64,000 nt of DNA from Amorphophallus konjac (lineage: Eukaryota > Streptophyta > Magnoliopsida > Alismatales > Araceae). Shown piece by piece: positions 11,702 through 23,365 of the stretch (position 1 is the stretch's first letter; each line of letters begins with the position of its first letter). The position numbers were made by a program, and so were the translations under genes. The notes beneath the pieces are model-generated. The model was given only the letters and a program-made list of their open reading frames with translations. It ran no database searches and had not been told where the DNA came from. The stretch spans positions 323,125,933 through 323,189,932 of the forward strand of contig CM040123.1 in NCBI GenBank assembly GCA_022559845.1. The letters are read 5' to 3'.

Positions 11702-13475
11702 CGAGTTTGTGGAAAAAGTGGACGCGCCTACCACCCTGGACGCGTCAATAATTTTTAGGAAAAAAGAAATACATGTATAATCATTTACGCGACTTCCCCA
11801 GAAGATGCGTTCAACAAACAAAACAACAAATGAAAACAAACAAAACCAAAAAAACCAAAAAAAGAAAAAAATAAAAGGGGTGACAATGTGGCCGCGTCTT
11901 TCATTCTAGACGCGTCTTCAAACAAAAAATTGTTGTGCTTCTTCTTGTGTTGTATTTTCTCCTACCATTTCGAATCATTACTTGGCTATACAGTTGATTG
12001 CGATTTTATTTTTATGAAATATTCTGTAGTTGTTGTACTAACCTTTGAGTGTAGGACAAAAAAAAAGAAGAAAGAGGGCTTCCACTGTCCCACCTTGTCC
12101 CACCTTTGATCACCCGGTGATCGATCCTCATCATGTGATACATTTTACTATATGATACCTACATTACTAGAGTGTGCCAAGGACCTCGCGGCTTAAATGA
12201 ATCTGAAATTTGAGTTCCCCTCTAACAAAAATAGTGATGATTTCAGAGGAGTTTGGGTCGTACGGATAGGCCGTTGAGTTGTGGCAGTTTGGGGACGATG
12301 GTTCAATTTGATGAGTCGGTGCGTGGATAAACGGGCTCTGGCTCAATATCGGCTCACAGAATTGGTATCATGTCCCATTCTTAACAACTCAACAATACAA
12401 TCCTTGGCTATTTTCTATTTTAGTTTGTTTTAATTTTTTCTTTAAACCCAGCATTCATTCATGTAGAGCTTTGATATCATTGTGGAAGATCATTCACTTA
12501 ATTCGATTGTGAGAGCCACTATACTTTGATTTTAACTGATATGAGATATTCCATTGCGAATTGAGTACTCAATTTTTATGGGGCTACCTTGAGTTGTTTA
12601 TCTGGAAAAGGCCCTTATTTGGATTTATCCTCAACTATTCCCTTTCTTTTATTCCATTGGACCCAACTTGGCTGTAGCACTTCCACATTGGCTGGTAACC
12701 GCTCTCCAACGGTGAAATCTATAGGTTCACGACCCCAGGTACTTCCACGCATGGAAATTGGTCCCTTTTTCCTAGTCGTGCCTGAGCGCACATTATTCCC
12801 TTCCTTGTTTGTTTACCATCCAAACAATCGTCGATTTCAGAAAACCTTCTTCAAGATTGTTTCGTTGAAACTCCCAAAAAATCCAAACCATGTAATGTTA
12901 AGAGCGTGTCTTATCACATCTTGGCATCTACTTTTTAGTCCATTCTCGCTTCGTTCCATTACACTTCATTCCGTTCCACTCCGTGTCATTCCTCTACAAA
13001 GCAGATGCCAAGGCGGGATAGCTGTAGACATGTCATTTTGACATTACACTGAGTAAATCTCATATTACACCACGATGCCCCAAAGTGGCTCTCACTTTTG
13101 AGTTATTTGAGTAATTTTCCTATTTTTTGATATTTTTCTCTTTTTTAATTTAATTTAATTTAAATTAATTTTTCAGGGATTATCTTAAACGCGGCGGCCT
13201 AGGCAGACGCCTTCTTCAAAACATGGCAGCCCATCCTGACGCGTCTTCAACCAATTTAAAAATTAAGCATGTTCTTGATGCGTCTGCCATATTGGACGCG
13301 TATTTTAAAAGAGTCAACCTCCTAAGACACGTTCTTTAGTCAAGATTCGACGTCAACTGTGCCGTTTTGTTTGACAATTTAGAAAGAAAATGTCTTGTTA
13401 ACCAGACATGGCTTTAAAAGTCAAAGTTAGGCGCCAAAACCTCTTGCTTTCGACACTTTCGGTGCCTTTCAGCAC
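11702..13475. repeat. Tandem unit 2 (1774 bases, uninterrupted)
   Basis: Full-length copy of the unit; near 11942 it carries the site that in unit 1 holds the chromovirus. No gene recognised. Differences from unit 1 are scattered substitutions and small indels. Confidence 0.8.
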
Positions 13476-13520
13476 CGAGTTTGTGGAAAAAGTGGACGCG
13501 TCTACCACCCTGGATGCGTT
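13476..13520. repeat. Partial tandem unit 3
   Basis: Repeats the first 45 or so bases of the unit, then diverges into a promoter-like stretch that still contains ACGCGTC and GACGCATTC variants. The array therefore sits directly upstream of the TATA box at 13654. Confidence 0.65.
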
Positions 13521-13653
13521 TAAAGAACGCGTCTGAGGTAGTGAACGGGTCTTCATGAAAGAAATTAATTTTAAATTATATAACGTGCCTAATCATCTGG
13601 ACGCATTCACATGAACGCGTCCCCTTTTCTGGACACGTTCTTCCCAATTTCCC

Positions 13654-13663
13654 CTATAAATAG
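13654..13663 (+). promoter_or_regulatory. TATA box, promoter of the plus-strand Tat-type element
   Basis: CTATAAATAG in a typical plant LTR setting. It lies about 760 bases upstream of the gag start at 17826 once the 14-17 kb insertion is removed. The intervening 13664-14015 is read as R/U5 and leader and has no gene. I could not identify the LTR end or primer site. Confidence 0.55.
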
Positions 13664-14015
13664 AGGACCCCCTCCCACGAAACAAAGGGCATCGAAATCC
13701 TTGAGAGGAGGGGGCAACGCTGTCCAAATTGATTCTAAGCTCATGAGTGTTTAAGGGGAGGTTCTGCCGGATTTTTGAGTGCCCGTATGCTCGAGAGAGA
13801 AGGCCACCCCTTCCCACCGCACGTTCACGCCGTCCTCATGCTGCCGAAGCCCTCCTCGAAGCCCGCCATCGGCACTGATATAAGCTTTTCTTCACCCTGA
13901 TCTTCCTTTGTTTTCATTTTCGTTAGTTGCATGCATCATCTTTTGCTTGCATTTGTGTCTATCTCTCTTCTTGAGAGAGCTCCGTTTTGTGCATTTCTGA
14001 CTAAATCTTCATTCA

Positions 14016-15080
14016 TCATATCATGTGGATGGGTGTGTGGGTTTCAATTCCTAGTGTTAATGGGTTGGGTAGGTCTAATGCGGGAGAATTGGTGATAGCT
14101 GGAGCATGGTGCACTTGGGGTGGTGGGCAAGGGTGGTCTTGGATTTTGATAGGAAGGGGAAGTAGAGGAGGCCTAGGTTGGGGAAATATTGGTGTAGGAA
14201 GCGGGAGGTGGGTTGGGTGAGGGGTTTTGGGTTGGGGGGTGATGGCCATTATGTGCCTAGGTGGAGGGGTGGTCATGGGGTCCACTTGGGTTTGAGTGGT
14301 GAAGGTTGGATGAGTGGTGGTCCTTATGGAGGGAATCGGGCCGGTTAAGGGTCTCTTACCCTTGGGATCGTTTGGGGTGGAGGTGGGGGTTAAAGGGGCT
14401 TGACTAGTGTAGGTTAGGGGAGGGGGTTTTGGTTGGGGTGTGGGGGACCTTATGGGGTTGGGTGAGGAGGTGGAGGCCTTAGATACTTGGGTTTTAGGGG
14501 TGAGGTTTTGGACGGGTGGGGTTGAGGGAGTGGGAGTGCTCCTTGGGCTTTGGTAACCCGGGTAGGAAGGGGACATATATTTTACCCTAAGTTGCTCCTT
14601 CGTGTCCTTCCAAGTGGTGATGGGAGTTTCCCTTCTAAGTACCTTTAGCCCGACAATTTGCATCCAATAAGTTTCTGCCTGTTTGGTAAGTTGTATTTTG
14701 GCAACCCATGCCTTTTCATCCTCGGACATAGGATACCAAGTGAAGTATTGGTCCATTGTAGCTTCCCAATCTAAATATTCTCTAGGAGAGGTTCCATCAA
14801 AGGTGGGAAGTGGGAAAGGGACCATCCTATCGTCTGTCCTTGGGGCGGGCCTATTTTCTCCAAGTTAGTTGAGTCGGCCCGATATGTTATCAAGCCGCTC
14901 ATTGGCATAGGTCAAGGCTTTCATGAAGTAGTTGACATGGCCAGGGAAGTTATGGGTGTTAGTGGTAGGCATCTCTTGGTGGCTTGGACTTATGGAGTGG
15001 GCCGATTGGTAAGGTCGATATGAGGTAGCCATACTAGGGGACAAGAGTGATGCACTTGAAGACTCTAAATGCATAGACAT
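14016..15080 (-). pseudogene. Truncated gag with proline-rich tail (copy A)
   Basis: One frame with a single stop at 14865-14867. The part after the stop has a short gypsy gag core: PTFDGTSPREYLDWEATMDQ, then WMQIVGL and a TTWKDTKEQLR segment. This lines up with the chromovirus gag at 3307-3560 (PTFSG, YLDWEA, STWDDMKTKLREKY). Homology ends right after the K-Y-x-P-S-Y point, where the chromovirus continues for roughly another 70 residues. A proline/threonine-rich tail with PKGKRPLTGP follows. There is no zinc knuckle, protease or RT. The same change at the same place occurs in copy B, so the truncated architecture belongs to the family and is not local damage. Likely a particle-associated protein used with a helper's Gag-Pol. 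Confidence 0.75.
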
Positions 15081-15118
15081 GCCCTAGGACCAACTTGATA
15101 GAGACAAGTTGTGAACTT

Positions 15119-15130
15119 GCTCTGATACCA
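15119..15130 (-). other. Primer binding site, initiator tRNA-Met (copy A)
   Basis: On the minus strand TGGTATCAGAGC, two bases from the LTR at 15133. Confidence 0.9.
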
Positions 15131-15132
15131 CT

Positions 15133-16977
15133 TGATGTAAAACCGACCTAAGACCTATGATGATGTGATGAAGATGTTTTGATACACTTGATGTGAGACC
15201 AACTAGGATGCTATGATGATGATACCAATTGATGTGAGACCGACCTTGGACCTAAGTATGCAAGCATTCGGGTTAGGCAGCGGACTCACACTAGCGACTC
15301 ACTCGCTTGGCGCACGTTAGTGCCCGAAGGCGACTCGGTGATGATGGAGAGGGTCTGAGGCGGGACCTTGGTTCTCCAAGGGTCGGCTAGCTTATTGCGG
15401 ACCCAAAATGGGCCAAGGGAAGCCCAAATAATGGGTGGCCAACACACCAAGGGTGTGGGTTGAGTGGAAGCTCTCACAACTCGCCCGCGGTGGTCACTCA
15501 ATTTGGTGGCAATTTAAAATCGGACACTCTCTCACCGCCGACGGAGTAACTATAGCAATACTAAGCTAAGCAAGTCCATTACAGCAATGAGAGATGTTCA
15601 GGAGCTCACCTAGCCGGTGTGAAGACGCCGACTCCGGCCGGAGACGGGGGAGAGCGGGGAGGCGAGGGTATGCACCCGTACGCCGCGTCGGTGTTGCTTC
15701 AACCTGAAATTGAAAGGAGTACAGCACTACGCCCCATGCAGGGGGGGGGGATCTCGGGGTGGGGGTTAATGTATTACAACCAAAAGTTACCTCCACACAG
15801 GGAGGGGCCATCAGCCGGCCAAGCGGGGAGGGGAGAAAGCGATGAAAACACAAGAGAAGAAGCTGATGCCGAATCTGTCCAGTTCTGTGAGTGCTGATAG
15901 GGGACTGAAGAATTGACTGCTTCAACTGCTACCGAATTTTGCCGGGGACGAAACCACCTGTAAAATCTTCGTAGGAGGCCGGGGAAGTCTTCCAAATTTT
16001 ATTAATTTCTTCTATTGCCGATTCTGGTCTGGGTGGAGGCCCGAACAGGGAGGCAGAGTCTCGGATTGGCAGCTCCTGGTTTCCAACAGTAGGTTGCAGA
16101 GGATGCCCCGACAGCTCCCGAACTCGGAATGAACCACCGTCAGAGTCGTTGGAACCGTGGATGAGTCCTCTTCACAGAAAAACTGATGGGGAAGCCAAAC
16201 AATGCTGGAGAAGGCCAGGGGACTCTGAACAATGATGGCATGTCTGTGTAGACTGTGGGTAGCAGACCCGCGTAGCTGAGGGAGAAAATTGATAACTCTG
16301 GATCAAGAAGGCCGATCGAAGTTCTGCTTCTTGATTCTGAAAGTAGACAGGGCGAAGAAGAACTTTTCAGAAGAGCTCTTGAACTGATTCTTCCAAGGTT
16401 CGTCGTGGTGAAGCTTCTACTCCGGTTCTGGTACTCAGCAGGGGCAGCTCTGTGCAGTTGTGGGAGAACAGAGCTCCCGGGCAGCACACAGCTCGGATGA
16501 AGATGAAACCACTTCCATTGCGAAGAATACAGGAAGACGCTTCCTTGGATAGCTCTTGGGTCTTCGAACTCGCTGGGATGTGGTCAGAGTCGCTGCTGCA
16601 AGTTGCTGGTCTTCTGCAGGTCTTCAACTGCGAACTAGGGCTGAGAGATGATGGAGAGGAGCAAGGAAGAATGGTGGAGATGAGAGAGAGAGGGGGGTGC
16701 GACCCTAACCAAGGGGAGGGGTCTTGGGGGTGCCCTAGGGCTGTGGAGGGAAGGGAGATTTGAATTCAAATGACCTAGGGAAGTGGTGGGTTGTATGGGG
16801 GAGAGGGAAGGGTGCTTGGGGAAGTGGGTAGGGTAGTTGGGGGTTGGAGGGTGGCCTAGTGATTGGGGGATTCCACCTTGGGGTTGGGGGAGAGTTAAAT
16901 GAGTGTATGGGGAAGGGGAGGGGTCTTAATGAGAGGTGAATGGGGAGGAGAGAGAAAATTTTGAATTTTGGGGTTGG

Positions 16978-17030
<53 letters not shown>

Positions 17031-17424
17031 AGTGGGATTTGGAATTGGATTTCAATATTCATGCAATGGTTTATTAGTTCAAAATGACGGGAATGGGGTC
17101 CTATATATAGGAAACCCACATTTCTACAAAAGTCCCTGACATTTGACTCAATGACAAATAACCGAAGGGGTAGGGGGGCCCTTGGGCCAAGCCCAATGAA
17201 TTGGGCCCAATAGCCTAACAAACCAACCTAATGACACAATACTTAGGAAAATGACTCACTAACCTAGGTACATGACTCAAATAAAGGGAAAATTACATGA
17301 TATTGACTCAAAGAAAATGTGAAGATTACATGACTAGACTCAAAAATACATGACTAACATAATGGCGCTTGCCGACGAACAATCCGAGTCCGGAGAAAAT
17401 GTGGAGGGGCAAGGGATGCCCTCA
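15133..17424 (-). repeat. 5' LTR of gag-only gypsy element, copy A
   Basis: Bounded by the primer site at 15131 and by the minus-strand start TGAGGGCATCCC at 17424, the point where copies A and B stop matching outward. Contains a (GA)n run at 16981-17027 and a minus-strand TATA-like CTATATATAG at 17101-17110. Short open frames here are not genes. Confidence 0.8.
16981..17027. repeat. (GA)n microsatellite
   Basis: About 47 bases of perfect GA repeat inside the LTR, just downstream (minus strand) of the TATA-like site. Copy B has a shorter GA run at about 56741-56760 in the same relative place. Confidence 0.95.
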
Positions 17425-17825
17425 TGATGTAGTGCCCAGCAGACGCAAGCTGTACTGCGCAGCAGTAAGCCATACTCTGTTGAGTGTGGGGTGGACGTAG
17501 GTCTTTGACCGAACCACCTAAAATTCTTGGGTGCATTGTGTTTGTGTGATTGTCTTTGAACTGTGTGCGATGGGTTTCCTTACTTAGCATCATAGCTTAT
17601 ATCGCTCATGTTCATATCTAGCATTCGAGATAGTGATATGCTGTGTGGCTGCATGGGTCGACCCTTTGCTTAGTGCATCTTCTTTCGGTTTACCTGCTAT
17701 TTGCCTATATTCCGCATTAGAGCTTATACTAGCTTTTAATTAGGCATTTGATCTATTCACCCCCCCTCTAGATCCACAGTCAGTGGAGATAGACTGCGTC
17801 CATCTAACACAACATTCTCGCCACC
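17425..17825 (+). other. Leader of plus-strand Tat-type element, right part
   Basis: Non-coding stretch between the copy A insertion and the gag start. It continues the sequence left at about 14015. No open frame or clear primer site was found. Confidence 0.45.
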
Positions 17826-19556
17826 ATGCAGCTCAATCCTGAGCAGCTCCAGGCACTTCAGGCCATTTTGAAGGGTAAATCTGTCTCTCCCTCTCCCCAG
17901 GAGCTGGCTCAGGCCACCATTCCCATTCAAGAGCCAGCACAGGCTGCTCTTTCTCCTACACCTCATGGGCAGGCGAGTCAGCAGCCTCCTTCCTTCCGAT
18001 TCCCTTCACAATCTCAAACTCCAGCCATTCCTCAAACACCAATTCAGCCAGGTCTATCCACTGGTAGACCACAATAGCCCTATCGTTTGAGGTTCCCTTC
18101 TCAGGCTTCTAGCAGGCCTGGCCCTCCTCCATGGCAAGCGCCACCCTCGCCAACCGATGCGCTCACCCAATCCCTCCTCACTAAGCTAAACAAAATGGAT
18201 GAGTAATTTCTGGATTTAAAGAAAATGGTGGACGTAAAGTCTACTCTTGAGGTCTCCTTTCCGGTCCTCCCAGTGTTCCATCTCTGCCCTTCTGAGAGGC
18301 CTACATACCGTAGGTACAACGGCACTGGCAACTCTTTTATCCATCTCAAGGACTTCATGTACGAGTCCTCCTTCTGACAGAATGATAAGAGATCCCTAGC
18401 ATATCTTTTTAGGAGATGATTGGATGGCCCCGCGCTGGAATGGTTCTATTCCCTAGAGCCGAGCGAGGCTGAAAATTTTGATGTGGTGCAAAGAAAATTC
18501 CTCCAGAAGTACCAGGATCGAGTCGGTCCCTCTCTTTCCATCACTGATCTAGTGGACGAGAAGATGAGGCCGGATGAAGATTTTGTCCAATATGTTGATA
18601 GGTGGAGGTCCCTGGTAGAAAGGGTAAGAGATACCCTCTCAGAGCCAGAACAGCTCAAAATGATTGTGTCTAATGCCACTCCCTAGTTTAGACACATTTT
18701 GGCCATGAACAAGCTCACCACTATGGAAGAGCTGTATGAGAGAGTCCGCTATATTCAAACGCAGTTAAAAGACTCTCCTCTCATGCACATGTTCGAGCAA
18801 CCCAAGCCGAGGGTGGTGAGAAAAGCAAATGTCAATGTTCAGGGCAAAGTGACGGGAGGGGTCGTCACGAATGAGCAAGTGAGTGCAGTTGGCAGCCCCA
18901 ACCAGCTAGCCAATCCAAGGCCTCCACAAACACCACAACTCCCATTCCGACAAAACCAGCAACATTATCATCCTCCACCCCAAAACAACAGGCCTCAGCC
19001 CTTTCATCCCCAGCAACAATATCAGCCGCCTCCTCGGTACCATCAAGTTCCACCCCCTGGAAACTATGGCCCTCCACAACAACAAAGAAGGCCGCTTGGT
19101 CCTAAAAGAGCTCAATACCCACCATTGCCGAAAACCTTGTCAGACGTGTTCAGCTCTCTTATGGCCGCCAATGCACTCACTCTATCCAGGGAAAAACCCG
19201 TATGGATCTAGAGAATGTCGACACCTCCAGATACCGTGTCTTCCATAGACAATAACAACAACAACAACCCACTCCCGGAGCACCACCATCCCAACCAACA
19301 ACTCAACCCCATGTCCTCCTTCCAAGAACCTCAACAGGTCCAACAACAGCAGCCAAATATGGGCATAATCCAGAACCCACTCCCGGAGCACCACCAGCCC
19401 AACCAACAAGTTAACCCCATCTCCTCCTTCCAAGAAGTTGGAAGAGGGCAGGGCTGGCATGCGGAAAGCACTTCTGTCCTCGCCACTAACCATATCTCTA
19501 GCCAACCCCCTCGCCTCATCCGAGCAGCACCTCTCTCTCCCCGCCCCACGTCATAA
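17826..19556 (+). pseudogene. Tat/Ogre-type gag, decayed
   Basis: A single frame runs from the ATG at 17826, with stops at 18075, about 18204, about 18375, about 18417, 18684 and about 19209. A gag core is clear at about 18300-18800: RPTYRRYNG, then LDGPALEWFYSL, FLQKYQD and an EDFVQYVDRWR helix. This matches the retrotransposon gag family as seen in Tat/Ogre elements (LxGPALxWYYSL). A long Q/P/H-rich tail follows, including RRAQYPPLP-like sequence (here KRAQYPPLPKTLSDVFSSL), a Tat feature. Two copies of a PLPEHHxPNQQ motif lie at about 19268-19440. I saw no clear zinc knuckle. Proline-rich sequence in shifted frames continues to 20009, where the 20-32 kb element interrupts it. The protease resumes at 32382. 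Confidence 0.8.
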
Positions 19557-20009
19557 CCCGCAACTAGGACTTCTTCATTCCCACAACCATCATGCCCTCT
19601 CATCCGCACTCCTACCACTAATTCCCCGCTCCATCAGCAAAAATCCTTTGCACCCCCACCTACACCTTCAAAATCTCTCCTCATCCCTCATCCATCTACC
19701 TCACCGTCTACCTCCACCATACCTTCACCCCTACCCTCGAAACCCCTTATCATTCACCACCCATATGAGGCCCCTTCTACCTCCACCATACCTCCACCCA
19801 TACTCTCAAAACCCCTCATTATTCACCGTCCATCCGAGACCCCATCTACTTCCACGTTGTCTCCACCGAACAAACCCCTCATTAAGATCCCCCTACCCAT
19901 CATCACCCCTGCTCCACCAATTGTTCCTCCACCACTATCACTTAAACCCCTTTTTAAATCCATAGTTAACCCTTTAGAGGTGTAGAAACCGCAGGCTATG
20001 GTTCTCCGG

Positions 20010-23000
20010 TGTGACGACCTAGACTCCGGATACCGGGTAAACCCGATACCACTTGGATTCTGAGAGGCCTCCCAAGAGCAGTAAAGCTCCAAAGGGATAA
20101 AAAAGAGTGTGTGAAGTACATTGAACTTCCAAATAAAGTAGTAAAGAATTAATTAATATGATCAGTATTGCTAAAATAGCAAAAATAAAATTACATTTTC
20201 TATAACAATTAAAACTAACAGAGTCCAGTCTAACTAAAGTACAGTACAACATGAAAGAGAACGTACTCTCAAGTCGGGGGAAGCCCGACACTGGAAAACA
20301 CTGGCAACTAGGAACCACGCACTGTGCCTCCAAAGCACGAGGAAGAACAGCTACACCTGAAAAGTCATGGGTGAGCCTCGTCTCACTGGCTCAGTGGGGG
20401 TCCCACAGATCCCTAACATGAAACAAAAGCGGTAACATCAGTGCTAAATAACTATGGCAAAGCAGTAACAGCAGGACTAACAACAATAACAACAACGGAA
20501 GTAATAGCCGCCATGACGAAATTCGAAGGAACCATGGCTGAGCCGCAAGCTACTCTTATCGGTAAGAACACGAATCCCCAGATACATAGTCGGGAATCAC
20601 TAAATCGATACGAAAGACTCTGGCTACATAGCTAGGACACATCATGACACCTCAGTCGTGCAGGCTCGTCTACCGAGACAAAAGACAACTCAAGACCATA
20701 CGGTCTAAAGCACCAATACATACACGATCTCACCATCGTGTACGGTACACTGACCTCGGGTAAAGCCAAGCATAGACTACGCAGCAAGTCACATCAATAG
20801 TGATGAAAAATAGTCACGAAAGCCACAAGTCATCGTGTCATGTGACAGAAGCACCTCCTCACTAGAAGAAAAGCCAGATGCGTCCACTGACGTCTTACAC
20901 TACGCCTCAAGCGTCTCCTACTCGCCTAGAATGGTAGTAACAGAGACACCAAACTAACCACCAAGGAACTACAGTAATGAGTGACAAGTCAGGCTCACGC
21001 CCGTCGGCACTCGTCCAACGCCCCTGACCACGTGTGCATACACAAGCTCAATGTCTTGAGCCAGGCCTCAAGCGGGTTTTCCCCTCCCGTAGGACTCTCA
21101 CGGCAAGACAAAGGGGCCCACGGCAACCAGCCTACAAACCGTCTGAACCGAGAACTCACCCCGCCACCACTCCCAGGTGGGCCGACACGGCTACGACTAG
21201 TGGAGGCTCACTAGACACAGAGACTCAAAACAGTGAAGTACGGACAGGCTAGGCAAGCACCTATCGCGCGTACTACGGAGCACAAGGTAGCACACTAGAC
21301 TGTCGCCAGACTCAGGACTAACAACTAGACCTACTGACACAACGATCCTTGAGTCACAAGACTCGGGTCAAGATCATCGCACATCACGTCAACACGCCGT
21401 TAATCAGCCTAGTCCCTAAGCCAAAATCACGGTAAAACACATTATGGAAGACGACATAGAATAGCCGAATCCATAACAACAATAATGAGTCCTCGGCCCC
21501 TAGGCCGCTCATCGGACTCACAATTCCGCATAACATAAAACTCGGAACATGAGGGATGACCAAAGCCCTCAAACAACAAGGACACGTAAATCGAGGTACG
21601 ATGATACCTCCAAGCATCCAAAACTAGGTCTCGATCCTCATAGGATACACGAGACACTCACGAGGTCACGTGTCAACCACTGGTCACAACCGAGTTGATC
21701 GGAACCATAATGATCCTCCAAATAACACGAAACACTGCTTGGTATAGTGGCACTCTCGAACACCCTATAACACGGTCACAGCCCTCATAGCATGTCCAAG
21801 ACATCCACGGAACAATGGGCTAACCAAGGGGTCGAAGCCAAAACAACCGGAAACTATATCGGCGAAGAAAACACCCTGAAGGCAGTCTCGGTCGCGAGAT
21901 AGCCATGGTTACACCAGCCGCGGTTCTCAACAAGCTGCGCTCACTCAGACGTGGGTAAGGACTAGCCGCATTTACACAGTAGCGGTTCCAGACAAACCAC
22001 TTTTGGCCTATGAACAGAAAACACATAAAAAGAGGAGAAGAAGACAGAGTCGACGCTTCACGAAGTGGAGTCGACTCGAAGATAGATGCGGTTTCCAAGA
22101 TAGTCACGATCGTCCAAATGTGGTTACGCGTTGACCGCGAGCATCCCAAACGTAGTACGCCAAAGACCGTGTCTAGAAGAAGACAAAGTAGGTGGAGACG
22201 AAGACAGGTAGATGTAGTTTCAAGCAAACCGCGGCCATCAGACACGGTTGAACGCCGACCGCGTTCTCCCACTTCCACACACGTCGAACCGACAAAGCCC
22301 GAAAAGTGGTCGTAGTTCACGACTGACCGCTACCAAGGTCGAGAGTCGAACGCGGTTTCTGCTGAACCACGTTCTGCCTGCTGCCCGAAATCTGCAATAC
22401 CTTACAAAACCTAGTCTTTCCATGCCCCAATCACTCCTAAACGACGGGGAAACATCCCTAGAGTCGATATCAACCTTCCACAAGCCGGAAGGGATCAAAC
22501 CAGCCTCAAAACAGCAAGAAACGAGCGATTCTCACGAATCGACCCAAAATGAGTCACATAGAAAAACGGGCTCATACCGGCCCCAAATCACAACCAATTG
22601 AAGTTAAACTGGCGGGAAACGAATCCCAACATGCCAGGGGTTCAAATTTTACCATTTAATGTGAAAACCATCACCTGGAATGGCAAACACGGCTCACACC
22701 CCTGAAACATGATTTCACCCATAAAGCTAGAAAACCCGCTCAAACTCACACCGTTCAGCTCCAAACTGCGAGGGAATGCAGGAAAAGAGTAGGGTATCCA
22801 TCCCCCTACCTCCACCAAAGATCTCACGTGAAGAAACGGCCAAACCACGCCAAGAACAATCACACGAACAACCCACGCAGACTTCGAATCCACGAATGGG
22901 ATCGTGCCAACGCCACGCTCCGATACCCGCTCCATCACGTCTCAGGTCAGCTCCACGCCGTCACCACCTCATCCAGCTCTGCCACGGTCGTACACCCCGG

Positions 23001-23351
23001 GGGAGAGGAGAAGAGAGGAGAGAGAAGTGAGAGATCGTGAGGGGAGAGAGAGGAGAGAGAAAGGGTTAAAAAGAAAAGAAAATAGGAAATTAGTAATTTT
23101 CCTAAAATCTGATTTTCTGCATGAAATTCTGTAAACTCAGAAAAATATGAAAAAATAGTCTCTATAATCCTCGGAATGAGCACAATGCACCTATAGCGTC
23201 CCGGAGTCTCAAAACTCAATGGTTCACTCTCCACGGGATTCCGCATGTTATACAAAGGAAAAACCCAAGTGGATCGTAAAACACATTTTAGGACCCACGA
23301 AAGCGCTCCGAAAGCGCTCCGATTCCGTCCCGAAGAATTCAGGGTATTATA
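20010..23351 (-). repeat. 3' LTR of the 20-32 kb element
   Basis: Plus-strand edges TGTGACGACC and GGGTATTATA. Contains a cluster of GCGGTT/AACCGC motifs at 21890-22390 and a GA-rich stretch at 22999-23065. Open frames are short and not conserved in the partner LTR. Confidence 0.88.
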
Positions 23352-23365
23352 GCCTCCCCTCCTTA
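23352..23365 (-). other. Polypurine tract of the 20-32 kb element
   Basis: Minus-strand AAGGAGGGGAGGCT immediately before the 3' LTR. Confidence 0.75.

Larger units (their letters stand above)
14016..17424 (-). mobile_element. Gag-only gypsy element, copy A, 3' truncated
   Basis: Minus-strand element: 5' LTR 15133-17424, primer site 15119-15130, and gag 15080 down to 14016. The sequence then stops matching its relative at about 14015-14030, so the rest of the element and the 3' LTR are missing. Copy B at 39950-62306 is the same family. The element interrupts the leader of the plus-strand Tat-type element, which resumes at 17425. No pol was seen in either copy. Confidence 0.8.

Noticed and set aside
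10200..13475. Possible host gene fragments (frames of 60-150 codons)
   Set aside because: The frames differ between the tandem units and show no domain.
13600..20000. Endogenous pararetrovirus, suggested by a strong TATA box, leader and downstream frame
   Set aside because: Gag, the protease at 32.4 kb and the G-patch-like motif follow Tat/Ogre order; no movement protein or coat motif is visible.
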